Source: a bacterium
Lineage (GTDB): Bacteria > Patescibacteriota > Saccharimonadia > CAILAD01 > BJGX01
Assembly: GCA_029778565.1 (NCBI GenBank)
Contig: JAKOQC010000379.1
Coordinates: forward strand, 1 to 52,704
Direction: 5' to 3'
DNA: 52,704 bases
Under the pieces are notes generated by a model that worked only from the letters and a program-made list of their open reading frames with translations, was not told the DNA's origin and did not search any database. A program made the position numbers and the translations under genes. Positions 32,442 to 40,438 of the stretch are shown piece by piece. Each line of letters opens with the position of its first letter. The first letter of the stretch is position 1.

Positions 32442-33806
32442 ATGAAAAAATCTCGCAAACCCCTTCAGTGGTTAATGTACACTATCGCGATTGGTGTGCT
32501 CGTTTTTGGCACAATTGGTTTGGTGTATTTTGCGCAAGGCTATAGCTATGACTTTAAAAGTGGTCAAATCCGCAATAGTGGACTAGTCTTAATTGATTCT
32601 CATCCAAATGGTGCCTCTATTGCTCTCAATGGTAAATCTATTCCTGATAGAACCCCCTATCGATATGATAGTGCACCTGGGGGTGATATTACTGTTGATT
32701 TACAAAAACAGGGATACAGAGATTGGAAGACCAAGCAAAAAGTTGTTCCGGGAGAGGTTACATTTATTGAATATCCTCTTTTACTACCCAACACATTGCC
32801 TCGACAACAAATAAATGAGCCCATTACTTTATCTGGTATGAGCAGTAATTATGAACACAAAAAAGCTGTGAGTGTGAGTGGTCAAAAGGATCTTTATCTT
32901 GTTTTAGATAATGGTAATGTCACCCGTATTTATTCAGCCGGTGTAAATACTATTACTTCAGCAAAAATTGCACCAGATGGTAATCGGGCATTAATTCAGC
33001 AAACCAACACTGACAACTCGATAAATCAAATTCTCGTCAGTACAACAGGTGGTCAGGCGATAAATTTAACAGCTCAGTACGGCTTTGTGTTTTCTAATTT
33101 AGAGTTTAGCCCACAAAATTCAGCAGACTTGTTTTGGCTCAACAATGGCTTGTTACGCAAAATTGACACCAATAACAGGAATATTAGCTCGGCTTTGCTA
33201 AGTAATGTTATAAGTTATTCACTTAGTCGAGATAGAATTATTGCTACTTTGCCTGGGTCTATTCCAGAATTAACCAATATGATAGTTAGTACAAATTTAT
33301 CTGGTAACGATCGGTATGATGTTGCTGCTATACCAGCTGACAAACTTGGATATAGTGGGATAATTATCCATTCACGTTTTCATACATATTTGACGGTACT
33401 CGCGAATTCAGAGCCAAAGAATCTTTACTATATATACGAACCTTTTAGCCGCAACGCCTTGCCGTTTAAAATTGCAACGGGGGTAAAATTATTCACATCA
33501 AGTCCAAATCAAAAATTCTTAACCTACATAGATGCAAACAATATTTATTCTATAGATCTAGAAACTACTCGTGAATATCGTCATTCGCTCGAAACCAAAC
33601 AAATTACCACTCTTAATTGGTATGACGATTATCATCTTATCTTGCACACAGCTAGTGAGAGCTCGATAATTGATTTTGATGGATACAATCAACACAGTAT
33701 TATGACAAACACATCACCTGACTTTCTCTTGCCTGGTGATAGTAAGTCGGTGTTGTATATCGCACCTTCTAATATAGTAGAAAAAGTTTTCTTAGAAACA
33801 AAATAG
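32442..33806 (+). CDS. Membrane-anchored PEGA-domain protein
   Basis: A basic N-terminus and one membrane helix (about 13-32) lead to an extracellular PEGA domain (about 45-110: GLVLIDSHPNGASIALNGKSI, then TPYRYDSAPGGDITVDLQKQGYRDW). PEGA domains are found in surface proteins. The remaining ~340 residues are beta-rich with repeated short motifs (SAKIAPDGNRALIQQT, LEFSPQNSADLFWL, SSPNQKFLTYID) that resemble a beta-propeller. It is divergent from mreB and convergent with the sortase gene. Confidence 0.82.
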   Translation: MKKSRKPLQWLMYTIAIGVLVFGTIGLVYFAQGYSYDFKSGQIRNSGLVLIDSHPNGASIALNGKSIPDRTPYRYDSAPGGDITVDLQKQGYRDWKTKQKVVPGEVTFIEYPLLLPNTLPRQQINEPITLSGMSSNYEHKKAVSVSGQKDLYLVLDNGNVTRIYSAGVNTITSAKIAPDGNRALIQQTNTDNSINQILVSTTGGQAINLTAQYGFVFSNLEFSPQNSADLFWLNNGLLRKIDTNNRNISSALLSNVISYSLSRDRIIATLPGSIPELTNMIVSTNLSGNDRYDVAAIPADKLGYSGIIIHSRFHTYLTVLANSEPKNLYYIYEPFSRNALPFKIATGVKLFTSSPNQKFLTYIDANNIYSIDLETTREYRHSLETKQITTLNWYDDYHLILHTASESSIIDFDGYNQHSIMTNTSPDFLLPGDSKSVLYIAPSNIVEKVFLETK

Positions 33807-33814
33807 CTATTAGG

Positions 33815-34951
33815 TCAGCTAACTTCTGGTAAGTGGTTAGGTTGTGTAGTGTTGGGCTGTGTGGTGGGAGTATCGCTACTATTATTACTGGAACCACCAA
33901 AGAAGCGCGAAAAGAACCCGGCTACAGAACTTTGAATTTGTGTAAATATAGAGGGTGATGCACTGGGTAGTACCCCAGACTGAGTTGCAGCAACAGTATT
34001 CTGTGTGGTCTGCTGGGTTGTCTCAGCCTGCTCAGTACTCGGTGCACTTGGTGCAGGTTCAATCTGGTCTGCGCTTACCACAAAGCGACGCCAACTCGTA
34101 CCTGGAGGTGTACAGGTAATGAGTGTTGAAGTGGGTGTGCTTGTTTGAGTAAGAACACTAAGATCTGTCGGCGCTACTACCTTTGTATTTGTAACTTTGT
34201 ACACATATTTATGTGATTGATAATGAATCTCATATGTGTCACCAGGAACGAGTTTCTCAAGCAGTACAAATACAAACTTATAATTCCCCGGCTCCCACCA
34301 ATCATTGCTAGAATGCCCAAAAAAGACTGCGTTACCATTTTCACCTGGGTTAGCTGTACCGGCATAATGAACAACACCATTTTGTAATGCTTTTAACATT
34401 TCAGCCTCAGAAAGAGAATTAATAAATATCAAAGGTGCACGTACGCCAATTTTTGGAATAATTAAAACATCTTCTGGACCGACTACCTCAGCAGGAGCCG
34501 TGGTTGTTGTACTGGTTTTTTGTACGGTGGTAGTAGGAGTGGTCTGAGTTTGTGTAGAGGTTGTTTTGGGAGTAAAAAGAAAGAGTATTTGACTGTAAAT
34601 AACTTGAAAATTAAAGACTATTAAAAACACAATAAAGCTAATTATGGCAAATCGTACTGTTCCATAATGTTTATGTTGGCGTATCTTTTTAAGCTTCTCG
34701 CGAGCTTTGCGCTTTTTTTCGGTCTCAACTGTCCCGGGGTGAACATTTGACTGCGGTAGTGTAGGTCGATGGACTGTTGGCTTATTTTCTATTGGCTGGG
34801 TTGGGGCACCTGCTTGTTCCTTTTGAGGAGTTGATTGGTTCTGTGGATTAACAAAAGGTTTTATACCTTGAAGAACCGGAGAGTTTTCGTGTGGTGGCTC
34901 TTGGTGCGGTACTGGATATTCATCTGGATGTTGTGGGTTGGGGTTAGGCAT
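33815..34951 (-). CDS. Sortase family transpeptidase
   Basis: Sortases cut a C-terminal sorting signal and attach the protein to the envelope. The catalytic His is in AVFFGHSSN, the Cys in LITCTPPGTSWRR, and the Arg follows in RRFVV. The cytoplasmic N-terminus (~95 residues) is Pro/Gln-rich, then one membrane helix (IISFIVFLIVFNFQVIYSQILFLF), a Thr-rich linker, and the catalytic domain at about 155-290. Unusually, an ~80-residue Thr/Ser/Gln tail with a Phe-rich patch (AGFFSRFFGG) follows. The LPATG protein at 47-48 kb is a candidate substrate. The start lacks a ribosome site. Confidence 0.92.
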   Translation of the reverse strand: MPNPNPQHPDEYPVPHQEPPHENSPVLQGIKPFVNPQNQSTPQKEQAGAPTQPIENKPTVHRPTLPQSNVHPGTVETEKKRKAREKLKKIRQHKHYGTVRFAIISFIVFLIVFNFQVIYSQILFLFTPKTTSTQTQTTPTTTVQKTSTTTTAPAEVVGPEDVLIIPKIGVRAPLIFINSLSEAEMLKALQNGVVHYAGTANPGENGNAVFFGHSSNDWWEPGNYKFVFVLLEKLVPGDTYEIHYQSHKYVYKVTNTKVVAPTDLSVLTQTSTPTSTLITCTPPGTSWRRFVVSADQIEPAPSAPSTEQAETTQQTTQNTVAATQSGVLPSASPSIFTQIQSSVAGFFSRFFGGSSNNSSDTPTTQPNTTQPNHLPEVS

Positions 34952-34972
34952 TTCTATTTTTTGCTACTTTCT

Positions 34973-34980
34973 ATTATAAT
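34973..34980. promoter_or_regulatory. Palindromic ATTATAAT, possible divergent -10 for sortase and tRNA-Leu
   Basis: ATTATAAT reads the same on both strands and gives TATAAT toward the sortase (21 nt before its ATG) and toward the tRNA (40 nt before its 5' end). Confidence 0.45.
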
Positions 34981-35020
34981 ACACTTTAGCTTTCGAGTAA
35001 TTTGTTTAAATGTACTTTAC

Positions 35021-35105
35021 GCCGCTGTGGTGGAACTGGTAGACACGCACGACTCAAAATCGTGTGTCGAAAGACATGTCGGTTCGAGTCCGACCAGCGG
35101 CACCA
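35021..35105 (+). tRNA. tRNA-Leu (anticodon CAA)
   Basis: The 7-bp acceptor stem GCCGCTG pairs with CAGCGGC, followed by A and an encoded CCA. The anticodon arm CACGA-CTCAAAA-TCGTG gives CAA, decoding UUG. A long variable arm (TGTCGAAAGACA-like) identifies a class II tRNA. The T-arm has GGTTCGAGTCC. The total length is 85 nt. Confidence 0.97.
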
Positions 35106-35144
35106 AAATATAGCTATAACAAGAATATGTTATAGCTATATTTT
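35106..35144. terminator. Bidirectional AT-rich terminator after tRNA-Leu
   Basis: A 15-16-bp perfect inverted repeat (AAATATAGCTATAAC and complement) with an 8-nt loop ends in TTTTATT and lies between the tRNA and the convergent gene. Confidence 0.7.
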
Positions 35145-35157
35145 ATTAACTTACGTT

Positions 35158-36015
35158 TTACTGAGTGATGGTACTTTTTAGTCCAGATATAAAACCATTC
35201 TCACTAGCAAGACTTTTGCGCAGCAAATAACCAGCAGTGAGTATCCTTGCCATAATATCTTGATTGGTATTAGCGGTGTCACACAATAGACCGAGTAAGA
35301 GTGCAGTATACAAATAATCGAGAGTAAGATGGCCAGGATTATTAATATTTACAATAGCTGCTTTTGAGGTATCGCTATAGCTACAGGCAAGGATTTGATA
35401 GCTCTCTACACAGATAATGTGAGCCTGCAAATGTTTGGCAAGTTCTTTTAGTAAACCTATTTTATTATAGATACCAGCATTTGGTTTAAAAGATATGGGT
35501 ACGTGAAGATAGTTAGCTAATTCTATAAGACTTTTCGTCGAGCAAACATACAAATCCCCAGCTCTGCTTTTTACCAATTGAGGAGATGTTTTAAATAGAC
35601 CTATAGATTCGGAGGTAAAAACGACCGGTGCTTTTCTGCTAACAATACATTTTTCGAGAAAAATCTGTAGTCGTGAACCAATTTCGATATCCATACCGAC
35701 AACTGCATAACTACACTCACTAAGAGCTAGAATGGCCTCGTCTGAATTACTAAATGGATCAGATATCTTTCTACCAGCGTGTAAGTATACTTCTGCGGGT
35801 ACTCCTACTGTTTGCAATTCTGCCTCGGCTACAATGATCGTTTCGTGATTCATTGCTTGAATTATCTGATGGATATCGTTAATTTTTTTTAAGCGAGCAT
35901 GTTTGCCAGCTAGAAGCCCGATTTTTCTGGCTTGCAATCTACTAATTGGCCGTTCGAAAAGAATTTTCTGATAAAGACTCTCGTTTTCGTCTCGAATTAA
36001 GGTTACATCCTCCAT
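35158..36015 (-). CDS. Hypothetical protein, possibly degenerate ribokinase-fold (YjeF-C-like)
   Basis: I do not recognise it with certainty. The spacing of AILALSECSYAVVGMDIEIG, KAPVVFTSESIGLF and the C-terminal helices (LDYLYTALLLGLLCDTANTNQDIMARILTAGYLLRKSL) recalls ADP-dependent NAD(P)H-hydrate dehydratase, a ribokinase-fold repair enzyme. The expected GxGD catalytic motif reads NPGHLTLD, without the Asp in place, so any relative would be inactive or altered. There is no membrane segment. It follows the DUF2267-like gene by 7 bp without a clear ribosome site. Confidence 0.5.
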   Translation of the reverse strand: MEDVTLIRDENESLYQKILFERPISRLQARKIGLLAGKHARLKKINDIHQIIQAMNHETIIVAEAELQTVGVPAEVYLHAGRKISDPFSNSDEAILALSECSYAVVGMDIEIGSRLQIFLEKCIVSRKAPVVFTSESIGLFKTSPQLVKSRAGDLYVCSTKSLIELANYLHVPISFKPNAGIYNKIGLLKELAKHLQAHIICVESYQILACSYSDTSKAAIVNINNPGHLTLDYLYTALLLGLLCDTANTNQDIMARILTAGYLLRKSLASENGFISGLKSTITQ

Positions 36016-36022
36016 GTTGCGC

Positions 36023-36403
36023 CTACCAGTACCTATTGAGGTCGCTTGGTAATACAGAAGATAACCTTTGCTTTAATTGCGGCTGAACAACAGCGAGTGC
36101 GTGCATTACGCTAGTAATTCTATTCTCTGCTTCTGTATTGTCAGTTAGGTCTAGTGTTTTTACAATTCTAGTAAGAAATATTTGCTCGTTAAACTGCTTG
36201 AGTTCTTTTTTTCGATGTAAGAAAAACTGGCGTTTGGGCTTTATCTGCAAGTAAATAGGTAGTGTAGAGTTGATGCGAAAGAATATGTCCTCATCGAGTG
36301 TTGCTGCCAAACTCGAAACAACCGCAGCTGCACTTCGCTGGGCTTCGTTATTATTTGCTAAGTTTGCTTCTTGTTTAACCAGTGCTAAAAAATGATCTGG
36401 CAT
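36023..36403 (-). CDS. DUF2267-like small helical protein (126 aa)
   Basis: The layout, with two helical repeats each ending in an LP motif (RINSTLPIYLQI and RLSSVLPSDLNRYW) and an Ala-rich helix between, resembles DUF2267 proteins, whose function is unknown. AGGTAGG lies just before the ATG. It is the first gene of a pair with the gene that follows. Confidence 0.5.
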   Translation of the reverse strand: MPDHFLALVKQEANLANNNEAQRSAAAVVSSLAATLDEDIFFRINSTLPIYLQIKPKRQFFLHRKKELKQFNEQIFLTRIVKTLDLTDNTEAENRITSVMHALAVVQPQLKQRLSSVLPSDLNRYW

Positions 36404-36456
36404 TACCTACCTCTGTTTTATCTGCCGATAATACCATAAAAAATTAGAAATGTCTA

Positions 36457-36687
36457 TTATTTTTTGTTATCGAATCTGGTCTGTATGGTGGTTATTGTAT
36501 TCTCAGCTTCAGTCAAATAATCTTGTAGCTCACGAGCAAGTTCACTCGCCTCTTTAAATTGCGCCAGCGCTTCTTCGACATTGCTGTCGGTTTCGAGTGA
36601 ATGGGTAATTTCTTCTAAACGATGCATTTTCTCGGCGAAATTGAAGTTATTATCTTTAGATTTTTTTGGTGATTTAGTTTGAGTCAT
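36457..36687 (-). CDS. xseB: Exonuclease VII small subunit
   Basis: XseB helices wrap XseA in the single-strand exonuclease ExoVII. The family signature is NFAEKMHRLEEITHSLETDSNVEEALAQFKEASELA. It is 76 aa long and overlaps xseA by 14 bp, with AAGAAGG as a ribosome site within the xseA end. Confidence 0.93.
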   Translation of the reverse strand: MTQTKSPKKSKDNNFNFAEKMHRLEEITHSLETDSNVEEALAQFKEASELARELQDYLTEAENTITTIQTRFDNKK

Positions 36688-37846
36688 CCTGCACCTTCTT
36701 TGCTATTAGTTTTCCTTTGGCTAATTGTACCATAAGCAAAGTATTATCCTTGATTTGGTGTGGATCATAAACAGTTTTACCATCAACAGTCACTATTGCA
36801 TAGCCACGTTGTAATATTGCTGCAGGGTCGAGTGATTTAATAAGTTCTAGTTGATGCACTACCCGTAAACGCTGTTGAGTAACAATGGTATTAATATTGC
36901 TAACAGCTCGCGATGATAACTCGGTTATTCGCTGCTGAGTAGAAGCGATATACTGTTTGTATACCTGTTGAAATTCACCTAACTCAGATTGTAAACGCAA
37001 TACTTGTTCTAATAATCTGTTGCTACTACGAGAAACAGTCTCATTAAGAGAAGATATAACGGCATGCTTATCTGGAACGAGAAGACGGGCAGCATCGGTA
37101 GGTGTTGCTGCTCGCACATCGGCTACGAGCTCACCTAGACAGGTATCAGTCTCATGCCCTATTCCTACCAGAGTTGGTATTTTGCTCGCATATATTGCAC
37201 GTACTACCTCTTCATTATTAAAAGCCTGTAAATCTTCTGCGCTACCACCCCCGCGAATTATTACTAAACAATCGTAATCACTACTTTTGTGATTAAAATA
37301 TTCAATTGCAGCTACTATTTGTTTAGGAGCATCTATGCCCTGTACTTGCACTTGTGCATGGTCAATTGTAACTCCCGCCCAGCGATCGTTGAGTATTTTT
37401 GTAAAATCCGCAAATGCTGCTGCTTCTGCAGAGGTAATGAGTCCTACCCGGCCCGGATACAGTGGTAACGCCCTTTTTCTTTCAGTTGAGAATAATCCTT
37501 CTTGTTCAAATTGAAGTCGTAGCTTCTCAAAAGCTTTTTGTACACTGCCCTCGCCAGCCTGTTCAATTGCTCTTATGGTTAAGGAAAACTTCCCCCACTT
37601 AGTTATATTTGGATAGGCCTTAACTCTTACTAACATGCCGTCTTCTATTGCTGTTTTTAGTTGGTAAATTGGCATAAAACAAGAAATAGTTGTCTCACTA
37701 TCTTTTAGATCAAAAAATACCCATTTACCTTGATTTATTTTATAGCTAGAGACCTCTCCTTCGATTATTACTTCGGGATATGCATATTGCAAAGTTTGAT
37801 TTACCAGGGCGTGAAACTCAGAAACTGTAAGAATTTGCTCTTCCAT
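36674..37846 (-). CDS. xseA: Exonuclease VII large subunit
   Basis: XseA degrades single-stranded DNA from both ends. The N-terminal OB-fold (about 1-100: LTVSEFHALVNQTLQYAYPEVIIEGEVSSYK, GKWVFFDLKD) is followed by the catalytic domain with VGLITSAEAAAFADF, IIRGGGSAEDLQAFNNEEVVRAIYASKIPTLVGIGHETD and ADVRAATPTDAARLLVPD. A coiled-coil segment and the ILQRGYAIV motif close the protein. At 390 aa it is short but complete. It overlaps the upstream membrane gene at the start codon (TAATG). Confidence 0.96.
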   Translation of the reverse strand: MEEQILTVSEFHALVNQTLQYAYPEVIIEGEVSSYKINQGKWVFFDLKDSETTISCFMPIYQLKTAIEDGMLVRVKAYPNITKWGKFSLTIRAIEQAGEGSVQKAFEKLRLQFEQEGLFSTERKRALPLYPGRVGLITSAEAAAFADFTKILNDRWAGVTIDHAQVQVQGIDAPKQIVAAIEYFNHKSSDYDCLVIIRGGGSAEDLQAFNNEEVVRAIYASKIPTLVGIGHETDTCLGELVADVRAATPTDAARLLVPDKHAVISSLNETVSRSSNRLLEQVLRLQSELGEFQQVYKQYIASTQQRITELSSRAVSNINTIVTQQRLRVVHQLELIKSLDPAAILQRGYAIVTVDGKTVYDPHQIKDNTLLMVQLAKGKLIAKKVQDDSN

Positions 37847-38868
37847 TATTCTAGTTGACTCTTTTTATTGTTTGCTTCGTCAATAGTGGTGTGTTTATAA
37901 AAAAACAGACCGATTGGCAAAAATAACCACAGGGCAATTACGCGATAAACTATGGTTACCGAGAAAGCTAAATCGAATGGAATACCCAAGCCGGTAAACG
38001 TTGCAATCATCCCGGCTTCGTATGCACCTACGCCCGCAGTAAATATTGAAGCAAGCGAAGTAAGAGTCGCAATAACGTATCCAGTCATCACCACCCCTGG
38101 GTTGACAAGCTTGCCAAAAGCTAAAAAGACCACAAAAATTGATGCCATATCGAAAAATACCATCAAAAATGCATATCCGAAGGGTTTGTGGAGGTCTGAC
38201 CAATTAAGACGTAAGAAATCAATAGACGTACGAAGTTCGGCATAAAATTTTTCGATACGTTTTTTGCCATATGGTCGTTTTTTAGCTTTGCGTAAGACTG
38301 CATTTACGGGTCTTGCAAAAAAATAGGTAATTTCTTCGGTTAATCCTTTGTTAAACAAGAATATGACCAGACTTATTGCAATAAATAACAGTACAAACAC
38401 AATTACCAAAAGCAAGCGAGAGCTGATACGCACTACTTGGTTACTAAGAAGCAGTAAGACAAAACCAAGACCAAGCATTATCACATAACTCAGAGCAGTC
38501 AACAGATACCAGACAAGCTGTCCTAGCGTACTGTCTGATTTTTCTATATCGGGTGATAACTGTTGAGTAAAATAGGTAATACCAGAGATGCCAGCTGTTG
38601 GAAAAGCAATGTTTACAAAATTAAGCGTGGTGGTTGCCGAAAAAAGTGGATTAAACTTTAGCTTTTTTTTAAAGACTTCAAAGAAGCGTTTAAAATAGAG
38701 CGTATTTGCCCAGTAATAGCAAACACGAAGTAAAATGACCAATAGTAATACCCACCAGTGAGTTTTTTTAAGCAGAAGGACAAAATTTTGGATTTGTCCA
38801 AACTGCGCCACTATTATAACGATTACCAAAACCAGACCAACAAAAAAGAGAAAGTGGCGGATCTTCAT
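37846..38868 (-). CDS. Lysylphosphatidylglycerol synthase TM-domain (flippase-like) protein
   Basis: Seven to eight membrane helices and conserved blocks (NTLYFKRFFEVFKKKL, NFVNIAFPTAGISGITYFTQQL, GAYEAGMIATFTGLGIPFDLAFSVTIVYRVIALWLFLPIG) match the integral-membrane half of MprF-type proteins (UPF0104). That half is proposed to move lipids across the bilayer. There is no aminoacyl-transferase domain, so it acts alone or with other proteins. TACAAT ends 7 nt before the ATG with no ribosome site. It is first of a run with xseA and xseB. Confidence 0.88.
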   Translation of the reverse strand: MKIRHFLFFVGLVLVIVIIVAQFGQIQNFVLLLKKTHWWVLLLVILLRVCYYWANTLYFKRFFEVFKKKLKFNPLFSATTTLNFVNIAFPTAGISGITYFTQQLSPDIEKSDSTLGQLVWYLLTALSYVIMLGLGFVLLLLSNQVVRISSRLLLVIVFVLLFIAISLVIFLFNKGLTEEITYFFARPVNAVLRKAKKRPYGKKRIEKFYAELRTSIDFLRLNWSDLHKPFGYAFLMVFFDMASIFVVFLAFGKLVNPGVVMTGYVIATLTSLASIFTAGVGAYEAGMIATFTGLGIPFDLAFSVTIVYRVIALWLFLPIGLFFYKHTTIDEANNKKSQLE

Positions 38869-38875
38869 AATTCAT

Positions 38876-38881
38876 ATTGTA
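38876..38881 (-). promoter_or_regulatory. -10 element, leaderless flippase-xseAB operon
   Basis: TACAAT on the minus strand ends 7 nt before the ATG. Confidence 0.55.
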
Positions 38882-38920
38882 GCCTATTGCCTATCTATAG
38901 GCCAATTACCTGATTGGTTG

Positions 38921-38926
38921 TATAAT
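38921..38926 (+). promoter_or_regulatory. -10 element, leaderless Trm11-like gene
   Basis: TATAAT ends 6 nt before the ATG that I chose as start. Confidence 0.6.
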
Positions 38927-38932
38927 AAAGCG

Positions 38933-40096
38933 ATGTTTATTGCTATTACCGGTCGAGAAACTGAGTTGGCGCGTGCCGAACTAGAATCTATTTTTTCGAC
39001 AATTACCATACTAAATCGTAACGTTGTGAGTATTGATACAGAAGATATTTCTTCTGCTCATTTCGAGCATATTGGCTTTACAAAAAAGATTGCCAAAGTA
39101 ATTAAATCGGAAAATCAAAAAGATACCTTAGCTCAAAATATTGCTACTGCAATTTACGAAAACTCTCATTCTGAGAGTGAAGGTAAACTATCATTTGGTA
39201 TAAGTTGGTTGTGCGATCAGCCAGCCAACAAAAAGAATTATATTAATTTGGCCAAGCAAGTAAAAAAACACATTCAGACAGAAGGTCGTTCAGCCCGATT
39301 TATTCAACCAAAAGATGGGTATGAGCTAAATGCAGCTCAGCTACATTACAACAAGTTGCTTACAAAGGGGTGTGAAATTATCCTTTTTGGTAGTGCTAGC
39401 AACCCAAGTATTGCGATTACTACTTGGGTATTTAACCCAAATAGCTACTCTCGCCGAGACTATGATAGACCGGCACGATCTGCCAAGGTAGGTATGTTTC
39501 CGCCCAAGCTCGCTCAAAACCTTATAAACCTAGCAAGACCAAACCAAACTGATGTTGTTTGTGATCCTTTTTGTGGTAGTGGTGTTGTGCTACAAGAAGC
39601 CCTTTATGCTGGTTATGATGTTGTAGGTTCTGATAATTCTATCGAGATGGTACATGCCGCTCAAGAAAACCTCGATTGGTTTAAAAAAGAATTTCGCATT
39701 AAGCAGACTTTCTCACTCAAACAAATGGATGCTCGTGATTTTACTGCACCACAACAGTCTTATGTTGTAGTCAGTGAAGGATATTTAGGACCTGCTCTTA
39801 GTAAAAAACCCAATCTGGCAATACTAGAACCAATTAAGGTTAATTTGGAGCGCTTATATATTAGCTTTCTTACCCACCTAACCGAATTAGAAAATAAACC
39901 TCAAAGTGTAGTGATAACCATTCCATTTTGGCGTTCCACAACAGGAATAAACTACTTAAAAGTTATTGACCAAATTAGTGACTTAGGCTATACTATAAGG
40001 CAGTTCAATTCGGTTGATTCATCACAATTACTCTATATACGAAATGAGCAAATCGTAGGTAGACAGGTGATGGTTCTCGAATTAAAAAAGTCTTAA
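38933..40096 (+). CDS. Trm11-like SAM-dependent RNA methyltransferase
   Basis: The C-terminal half is a Rossmann methyltransferase: VGMFPPKLAQNLINLARP, then motif I VCDPFCGSGVVLQEALYAGYDVVGSDNS. The N-terminal ~150 residues may form a THUMP-like RNA-binding part. The best match is to tRNA guanine-N2 methyltransferases of the Trm11 type. The expected DPPY catalytic motif appears changed: the region reads VVSEGYLGPALS, so the target base is uncertain. I start at MFIAITG, five codons inside the track ORF, because TATAAT ends 6 nt before it. It is 15 bp upstream of rpmA. Confidence 0.82.
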   Translation: MFIAITGRETELARAELESIFSTITILNRNVVSIDTEDISSAHFEHIGFTKKIAKVIKSENQKDTLAQNIATAIYENSHSESEGKLSFGISWLCDQPANKKNYINLAKQVKKHIQTEGRSARFIQPKDGYELNAAQLHYNKLLTKGCEIILFGSASNPSIAITTWVFNPNSYSRRDYDRPARSAKVGMFPPKLAQNLINLARPNQTDVVCDPFCGSGVVLQEALYAGYDVVGSDNSIEMVHAAQENLDWFKKEFRIKQTFSLKQMDARDFTAPQQSYVVVSEGYLGPALSKKPNLAILEPIKVNLERLYISFLTHLTELENKPQSVVITIPFWRSTTGINYLKVIDQISDLGYTIRQFNSVDSSQLLYIRNEQIVGRQVMVLELKKS

Positions 40097-40111
40097 TAAG
40101 AAAAGGAAGTT

Positions 40112-40387
40112 ATGTCACATACTAAAGCCGGCGGTACTACAAAAAATGGCCGCGATTCACAAAGTAAGCGTCTTGGAAATAAACTATATGGTGGTCAAAC
40201 CGTTAAAGCCGGTGGTATTATTGTACGTCAACGTGGGACGAAATTTGAGGCAGGTAACGGTGTGGAGCTCGGTAAAGACTATACTATCTTTGCAACTCAA
40301 GACGGTATAGTAGAATATTCACAAAAACGTATTAGTAAGTTTACCTCAGCAAAAAAATATAAAACAGTTGTTTCTGTAGTTAATTAA
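40112..40387 (+). CDS. rpmA: Ribosomal protein bL27
   Basis: A large-subunit protein whose N-terminal tail reaches the peptidyl-transferase centre. The family pattern is complete: [24 protein letters not shown], then [26 protein letters not shown]. The N-terminus begins MSHTKAGG directly, with no Firmicute-type cleaved leader. AAGGAAG precedes the ATG. The usual partner rplU (bL21) is not next to it; a methyltransferase gene takes that place. Confidence 0.97.
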   Translation: MSHTKAGGTTKNGRDSQSKRLGNKLYGGQTVKAGGIIVRQRGTKFEAGNGVELGKDYTIFATQDGIVEYSQKRISKFTSAKKYKTVVSVVN

Positions 40388-40410
40388 GAGCCGTCAAAAA
40401 ACTGTAAAGC

Positions 40411-40438
40411 AAAACAACTACCCTTAGGTAGTTGTTTT
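40411..40438. terminator. Bidirectional terminator of rpmA and pyrG
   Basis: A 12-bp perfect stem AAAACAACTACC/GGTAGTTGTTTT with a CTTA loop. The pyrG stop codon lies in and beside the loop, so the hairpin overlaps the end of that gene. Confidence 0.85.

Noticed and set aside
34835-35113. 92-aa plus-strand ORF across the sortase start
   Set aside because: Its end is the translated tRNA-Leu sequence, so it cannot be a real protein gene.
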